From the NCBI GenBank assembly GCA_012965455.1, contig DTSG01000287.1, positions 1 to 11,278 on the forward strand: a stretch of DNA of 11,278 nt, given 5' to 3'. The stretch comes from Planctomycetaceae bacterium (GTDB lineage: Bacteria > Planctomycetota > Planctomycetia > Pirellulales > Pirellulaceae). The notes under the pieces are model-generated. The model saw only the letters and a list, made by a program, of their open reading frames with translations. It had not been told where the DNA came from and made no database searches. Made by a program: the position numbers and the translations under genes. Positions 7,716-11,278 of the stretch are shown here, one piece after another; position 1 is the stretch's first letter; each line of letters starts with the position of its first letter.

Positions 7716-7740
7716 AATGGTAGGAGCCGCACCTACCGTT
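7716..7740 (-). terminator. Hairpin downstream of the ABC exporter genes, possible terminator
   Basis: GGTAGG (7719-7724) and CCTACC (7732-7737) form a perfect 6-base stem with a 7-base loop, about 40 bases past the permease stop codon. In the minus-strand transcript it is followed by seven bases and then five U residues, which is imperfect for an intrinsic terminator. The stem extends by A-T pairs and one wobble only in the plus-strand reading (7716-7740). It could instead be a stand-alone repeat hairpin. Confidence 0.42.
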
Positions 7741-7777
7741 CGCTTTTAGGTTGTTTTATCAATTTGTGAGAAATGTT

Positions 7778-9097
7778 TCAACTGCGGATGACCCAAGATA
7801 ACATACGGCGGAAACTGGCAGCTTCGCCTTGCATCAGAATCCCCATACGGAATATTTTTCCGGCGGCGTATATAAATAATATCGTCGTCAGAATCACCAA
7901 ACCACACCCTAAAAACGGTTGCCAAAGGGGTATACTACCTGGAGCGGCGAGTCTCAATAGCATTAGCATGGGCGTTGCCGGGGGAAACAGCGATATTGCC
8001 GTTGAAAAGGTGCTTTCAGGTTCACGAATTACATTTAACCATACGAACATCGGGGCCATTGCCAGCATCATCACCGGCATCATTGCGCTTTGCGCTTCAC
8101 GCATATCGTTCACCGCCGCACCAATGGAAATAAACAGGGCGCCAAACATCAGGACTGCTAAAGATTGGAATACTAACAACCAGATAATAATTTGAAGTGA
8201 TGGAAATATGTGAGATTGGTCCAAATATTGCAAAGTGCAAAATCCACCAGCAATATAGACGCCAACCGTCGTTAGGCTGACCGCAACATTGCCAGCAAGT
8301 TTTCCGACCATGAGTTGGAAAGGTTGAATGGAACCCAACAACACTTCGGAAATGCGAGCTTGTTTTTCTTCCATCACGGCTTGCATCAAAGGTGTTGCTC
8401 CGACCATGACCGCCATGAAGATCAACATCATTAACCCCATCGGTAAAATAATGTCCACCACTGGATTCGAATCTTGGGGAGTACTGATCCCACCGGTTTC
8501 CACATCCCGCTCGACAAGACTCATATCATTAACTTCAACTGACTGCACAACACGTTGAATAACCGCTTGATCAATTCCCTCCTTTTCACTTCGAATTCGC
8601 TGTATCGTTTCATTCACCACTTCGCTGGCAAAGCGTCGAAAGGCGTTGTCGACTGAAGTCTGTGAATGATAGTTGACCTTCGCATCCGCTGCAGAATTGA
8701 CGACCCCAGCATCAATTTCGATAAATCCACTGATCTCCTTGTTTCGCACTCGATCGGACAACTTCAAGGTGGACTCTGGCGGTTCGCCGATCGACTCTGG
8801 ATCAATAAACTCTAATATAAATTCAGGCTTCACCTTGAGTCGCTCGTCCCCCTCGCCTTCAAAAACCATTGCTTGATTATAGAACGCAACCGCGGCTTTA
8901 AATGCATCTTCAAATTGACCCGTGCGGTCGACCATGGCAAACGTTTTATCGGTCGTATCCACCTTGTCTCGCAATAGAACTTGTACAATGATCGATCCAA
9001 TCATCAAGACGGGCATCGCCACAAGTGTAATCACAAAGGCCTTACTGCGGACTGCAGCACGGTATTCTCGCAAAGCTATGACAAATGATTTATTCAT
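7778..9097 (-). CDS. ABC-2 type exporter permease (NatB-like)
   Basis: With the ATG at 9097 the protein has 439 residues. I prefer this start because MNKSFVIALREYRAAVRSKA is a typical N-terminus for the family, and the 30-residue upstream extension merely overlaps the ATPase gene. Topology is that of NatB/YhaP permeases: one membrane segment (about 21-42), a large outer domain (about 45-212), then a block of about five segments (213-235, 268-290, 300-330, 338-358, 390-412). The cytoplasmic coupling region has MEEKQARISEVLLGSIQPF (242-260) followed by QLMVGKLAG, characteristic of ABC-2 permeases whose ATPase is a separate protein. It forms the membrane channel with the ATPase encoded just upstream. 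The substrate (ion, drug, peptide or lipid) cannot be read from the sequence. ATPase and permease reading frames overlap by 8 bases. Confidence 0.9.
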   Translation of the reverse strand: MNKSFVIALREYRAAVRSKAFVITLVAMPVLMIGSIIVQVLLRDKVDTTDKTFAMVDRTGQFEDAFKAAVAFYNQAMVFEGEGDERLKVKPEFILEFIDPESIGEPPESTLKLSDRVRNKEISGFIEIDAGVVNSAADAKVNYHSQTSVDNAFRRFASEVVNETIQRIRSEKEGIDQAVIQRVVQSVEVNDMSLVERDVETGGISTPQDSNPVVDIILPMGLMMLIFMAVMVGATPLMQAVMEEKQARISEVLLGSIQPFQLMVGKLAGNVAVSLTTVGVYIAGGFCTLQYLDQSHIFPSLQIIIWLLVFQSLAVLMFGALFISIGAAVNDMREAQSAMMPVMMLAMAPMFVWLNVIREPESTFSTAISLFPPATPMLMLLRLAAPGSIPLWQPFLGCGLVILTTILFIYAAGKIFRMGILMQGEAASFRRMLSWVIRS

Positions 9098-10013
9098 GGG
9101 AATCCTCTTCACTCTCGGGACCAGCGATCCGGACAAAAATATCTCGTAGGGAGGGGCGGCAAAGTTCAAAATGGCGGACTGTTCCAAGTTCCATCAATCG
9201 CCTCAATAGCGACTGGGTATCCGCATCAGGTTTTAAGCGGAGTTCTTGGACTAGTCCAAAATCATTTACCATTTCGACTTCTGCCAAGCTTTCAAGTTGT
9301 CCTTGTATATCACCGCCATCTGCTATTTTCACGCGTACGACGTTTTGCCCATAGTCGCCTTGGATTGCATCCATTGTGCCGTCGATCACTTTCTTACCTT
9401 TGAACATCATGCAGATGTAGTCGCACATTTTTTCAGCAACTTCCATGTCGTGCGTGGAAAACAGAATCGTTGTTCCCTGTTTACGTAATTCAAGTACCGT
9501 GCGTTTAATCACTTCGGAATTGACCGGATCGAGGCCGGCGAACGGTTCGTCAAGAATCAATAATTCCGGTCGGGCAATGATGGATGCGATGAATTGGATT
9601 TTTTGAGACATCCCTTTGGAAAGAGTCTCGACTTTTTTATTTCCCCACTCTCCCAATCCCAATTCGTCGAGCCAGCGAAGCGCATCGGTTTTCCCGTCTC
9701 GGTTCCCCTTGAGCGCAGCGAAGAACTGCAGCAGTTCAAGAACCCTCATCTTCTTGTACAGTCCCCGTTCTTCCGGTAGGTATCCTACTAGGTCATTATC
9801 TGCTGTAAAAGAGTCTTCTCCTAACACGCGTATCTGCCCTTGATCGGGGTGAATAATTCGTAAAATCATTCGCAGGGTCGTAGTTTTCCCAGATCCGTTA
9901 GGACCAATGAATCCATAAATAGATCCCTCTGGTATCGACAGCGATAAATCATCTACAGCGATTACGTCTCCAAAACGTTTCGTCGCTGATTCTATTTCGA
10001 CCGCTTGCATCAT
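9090..10013 (-). CDS. ABC transporter ATP-binding protein (NatA-like)
   Basis: This 307-residue ATPase drives the exporter encoded with it. Motifs in order: Walker A GPNGSGKTT (37-45), the GYLPEERGLY segment (77-86) typical of NatA-type ATPases in the Q-loop region, an ABC signature LSKGMSQK (131-138), Walker B LLILDEPFAGLDP (151-163) with catalytic E156 and the D-loop, and the switch His H188 in STHDM. A C-terminal DUF4162-like extension (about 212-296) follows, as in NatA and YhaQ. All catalytic residues are present. The gene starts with tandem ATGs; AAGG lies about ten bases upstream. It is the first gene of a two-gene operon and overlaps the permease start within ATGAATAA. It is divergent from the membrane protein at 10226; the shared region contains a long inverted repeat. 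Confidence 0.95.
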   Translation of the reverse strand: MMQAVEIESATKRFGDVIAVDDLSLSIPEGSIYGFIGPNGSGKTTTLRMILRIIHPDQGQIRVLGEDSFTADNDLVGYLPEERGLYKKMRVLELLQFFAALKGNRDGKTDALRWLDELGLGEWGNKKVETLSKGMSQKIQFIASIIARPELLILDEPFAGLDPVNSEVIKRTVLELRKQGTTILFSTHDMEVAEKMCDYICMMFKGKKVIDGTMDAIQGDYGQNVVRVKIADGGDIQGQLESLAEVEMVNDFGLVQELRLKPDADTQSLLRRLMELGTVRHFELCRPSLRDIFVRIAGPESEEDSHE

Positions 10014-10058
10014 ATTTTCTGCCTTGTTGCTAAAACTTCGTAATCCAAACTAAATCAC

Positions 10059-10087
10059 ATAATAGACTATCGCTCGTCACAGCGTAA
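10059..10087 (-). promoter_or_regulatory. Weak candidate promoter of the ABC exporter operon
   Basis: TATTAT (minus strand, 10064-10059) is a five-of-six match to a -10 element, about 45 bases before the ATPase ATG. The -35 slot 17 bases upstream (10087-10082) reads TTACGC, a poor match, and lies inside the nested inverted repeat. A promoter that depends on an activator bound there, or is blocked by a repressor there, would fit; this is inference. Confidence 0.25.
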
Positions 10088-10109
10088 CTACGCTTAACAA
10101 GCGTAGTTA
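10081..10109. repeat. Nested inverted repeat in the divergent intergenic region
   Basis: Two perfect inverted repeats share one arm. Bases 10085-10095 pair with 10099-10109 (11 bases, loop AAC). Bases 10081-10086 (AGCGTA) pair with 10089-10094 (TACGCT, two-base spacer). The hexamer AGCGTA therefore occurs at 10081 and 10100, with its complement between them. There is no U-run and the repeat sits between two divergent gene starts, so a terminator is unlikely; a protein-binding operator or an RNA structure in one leader is more plausible. The surrounding 10014-10225 shows no other gene. Confidence 0.75.
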
Positions 10110-10225
10110 TTGCACAATTTATCGAACGACTTGCTGCTGAGATACCACGGGCGTTGTTCGTAAATCACAAATTGTTCTCAGGACACGCTTCGTCATCTTT
10201 TTCGTATTCTGTTACACTCTGTTGT

Positions 10226-11134
10226 ATGAATGTTCGCAAACTGATCGCGATTTATCTTGTAATTCAAGGCGTCGCCACCGCCCTCTGGTGGTGCGTTCTG
10301 TTTACCGTCCCCTCGTCGGCGGAATGGTTCCACCCTAAAGATTGGCCACGCGAATCATTGCTCGGGTTTTGGCTCAGCGATTCAATGCTACTTGTTGCAG
10401 GCTCTTTTTTCACTGCCGTAGCGGTTGTCACCAATAAACCGTGGGCAAGTATTGCAATCTGGACGTTAGCTGCAGCAACCTGGTATCCGACCTTGTACTG
10501 CCTCGGCGTAAGTTTTATGAGCGACCAAGCGTGGCTTGCTTCGGCGCTGATGACCTGTATGGCCGGAATCACTCTGGCAATGGCTACCATCTACGGACAC
10601 TCCGGCCAAACCCCCGCTATGTTTCGCTCGGTCCCGATGACCAAGCGCGCCGCAGCAAGTTGGACGGCCGCGCAGATTCTAATTTTCTGGTGTACCTTCT
10701 TATGGATTCTCCCCAAAGGGATTTTCGAACTAGAACAAATACTCGCAGTAACCGAATTTACCCGCTTTGCACCAAATCATCAGATCGCACCGATTCTATT
10801 TGCACTTGCATCCGGCCTCGGAATTGCAGCCGCTCACGCGATGAACTGCACTGGCAAAGGAACTCCACTGCCAACAGCAAACGCTCCCAACCTCGTAGCA
10901 ACTGGTCCCTACCGCTACGTCCGCAATCCAATGGCGCTCGCCGGAATCCTGCAAGGTCTTTGCACCGGCTGGTTTCTCGGCAGCTACGCCGTTTTGGCGT
11001 ACGCGCTTTTAGGAGCCGTGGCCTGGCATATCTTTGTCCGGCCAACTGAGGAACGAGAAATGACAAAGAGGTTTGGCGACGAATACACCCAATACAAAGC
11101 AACTGTGCCGCTGTGGATTATCCGACCTTTTTAG
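10226..11134 (+). CDS. Membrane protein with isoprenylcysteine carboxyl methyltransferase-like C-terminal domain
   Basis: With the ATG at 10226 the protein has 302 residues and begins with MNVRK and a membrane segment; the upstream TTG extension adds a sequence unlike a coding N-terminus. Membrane segments are predicted near 8-28, 44-68, 73-95, 102-123, 147-165, 187-206 and 238-268. The C-terminal part has the ICMT/PEMT-family signature: GTPLPTANAPNLVATGPYRY (212-231), VRNPMALAG (232-240), then after a hydrophobic hairpin RPTEEREM (272-279) and FGDEYTQYKATVP (283-295). These segments bind S-adenosylmethionine in the family. Bacterial members have mostly unknown acceptors (lipids, quinones or other small hydrophobic molecules). 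The first 140 residues form a separate four-segment block outside the methyltransferase signature. The gene is divergent from the ABC operon and ends about 50 bases before a strong terminator. Methyltransferase activity is inferred from family only. Confidence 0.8.
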   Translation: MNVRKLIAIYLVIQGVATALWWCVLFTVPSSAEWFHPKDWPRESLLGFWLSDSMLLVAGSFFTAVAVVTNKPWASIAIWTLAAATWYPTLYCLGVSFMSDQAWLASALMTCMAGITLAMATIYGHSGQTPAMFRSVPMTKRAAASWTAAQILIFWCTFLWILPKGIFELEQILAVTEFTRFAPNHQIAPILFALASGLGIAAAHAMNCTGKGTPLPTANAPNLVATGPYRYVRNPMALAGILQGLCTGWFLGSYAVLAYALLGAVAWHIFVRPTEEREMTKRFGDEYTQYKATVPLWIIRPF

Positions 11135-11155
11135 AATCCGATATGCCGCACCTAC

Positions 11156-11179
11156 TGAGCGCACAAATGAGCGCACAAA
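11156..11179. repeat. Perfect 12-base tandem direct repeat
   Basis: TGAGCGCACAAA occurs twice with no gap (11156-11167 and 11168-11179), in the 3' untranslated stretch between the membrane protein gene and the terminator stem. The second copy runs into the A-tract that precedes the stem. Only two copies are present. Confidence 0.9.
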
Positions 11180-11181
11180 AA

Positions 11182-11216
11182 AAGGCTCCTTCCTATTGGA
11201 AGGAGCCTTCGTTTTT
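11182..11216. terminator. Strong intrinsic terminator, apparently bidirectional
   Basis: AAGGCTCCTTCC (11182-11193) and GGAAGGAGCCTT (11198-11209) form a perfect 12-base stem with a TATT loop. In the plus direction CG and then five T residues follow, terminating the methyltransferase-like gene. In the minus direction the A-tract 11177-11183 supplies a run of seven T residues, so a minus-strand gene entering from the right edge would also end here. The last 40 bases are too short to call a gene: three minus-strand frames all stop within them, and a plus-strand ATG lies at 11250. Confidence 0.92.
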
Positions 11217-11222
11217 GATCAA

Positions 11223-11238
11223 CGAGTGAAATCACTCG
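11223..11238. repeat. Small inverted repeat beyond the terminator
   Basis: CGAGTG (11223-11228) and CACTCG (11233-11238) pair perfectly around an AAAT loop. The repeat sits seven bases right of the terminator T-run. It may be part of a two-hairpin terminator for a gene coming from the right, or chance. Confidence 0.45.
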
Positions 11239-11278
11239 CGTCTTACCTTATGAAGGGCTTACATTTTCCGCACAAGGG

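Noticed and set aside
7773..8195. A 140-codon plus-strand open frame antisense to the permease gene
   Set aside because: It lies opposite a well-supported ABC permease, has no recognisable domain and no ribosome binding site; it is best explained as a shadow frame.
9098..9187. Upstream start extending the permease by 30 residues
   Set aside because: The extension overlaps the ATPase coding sequence, and the internal Met gives a typical NatB-like N-terminus.
10441..11049. A 202-codon plus-strand open frame overlapping the methyltransferase-like gene
   Set aside because: Its translation is rich in Arg, Ser and Asn with no motif, while the other frame has clear membrane segments and the ICMT signature.
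11239..11278. Possible C-terminal end of a minus-strand gene entering from the right edge (frame ending LCGKCKPFIR)
   Set aside because: Only about 11 codons are visible, the other frames are equally open, and a plus-strand ATG is also present; no basis to choose.
1..11278. Mobile elements, CRISPR arrays, tRNA or rRNA genes, toxin-antitoxin or defence genes
   Set aside because: Reading the coding frames and gaps on both strands showed no transposase, integrase, regularly spaced repeats or tRNA-like cloverleaf sequence.

Overview
The window looks like chromosomal DNA of a planctomycete, or a close relative in the PVC group. The main reason is three secreted proteins of families that are greatly expanded in Planctomycetes: a DUF1587/1595/1592/1588/1585 cytochrome-like protein, a DUF1552 protein and a DUF1501 protein, the last two with twin-arginine leaders. 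A sulfatase tail and an L-fuconate dehydratase next to them fit a marine, polysaccharide-degrading lifestyle. Base composition is roughly even and most starts lack a strong Shine-Dalgarno. I cannot name genus or species.

Layout. Bases 2-274 (+) are the C-terminal end of a probable sulfatase whose body lies outside the window. Facing it, bases 5129-321 (-) form a three-gene run: the DUF1592-type protein with two CxxCH motifs, the DUF1552 protein whose ATG directly follows the previous stop codon, and an L-fuconate dehydratase 42 bases further on. A short divergent promoter region (5130-5225) separates this run from a secreted, ComEC-like metallo-beta-lactamase-fold protein (5226-6125, +). A DUF1501 protein (7583-6180, -) converges on it.

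The right third holds an ABC exporter of the NatA/NatB type (ATPase 10013-9090, then permease 9097-7778, both -, overlapping by 8 bases). It is followed by a possible terminator hairpin. The ATPase is divergently placed from an integral membrane protein with an isoprenylcysteine methyltransferase-like C-terminal half (10226-11134, +). The 212-base region between them carries a striking nested inverted repeat. After the membrane protein come a perfect 12-base tandem repeat and a strong, apparently bidirectional, intrinsic terminator.

How it fits together. The left half reads as part of a locus for sulfated, fucose-containing glycans: desulfation outside the cytoplasm, dehydration of L-fuconate in the cytoplasm, and a co-transcribed pair of exported planctomycete proteins of unknown function. 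This link is inferred from gene order only. The other fucose-pathway enzymes are not in the window. The ABC exporter and the methyltransferase-like protein look like ordinary cell-envelope functions. I see no CRISPR array, tRNA, rRNA, transposase or phage gene, and no gene-free stretch longer than 300 bases.
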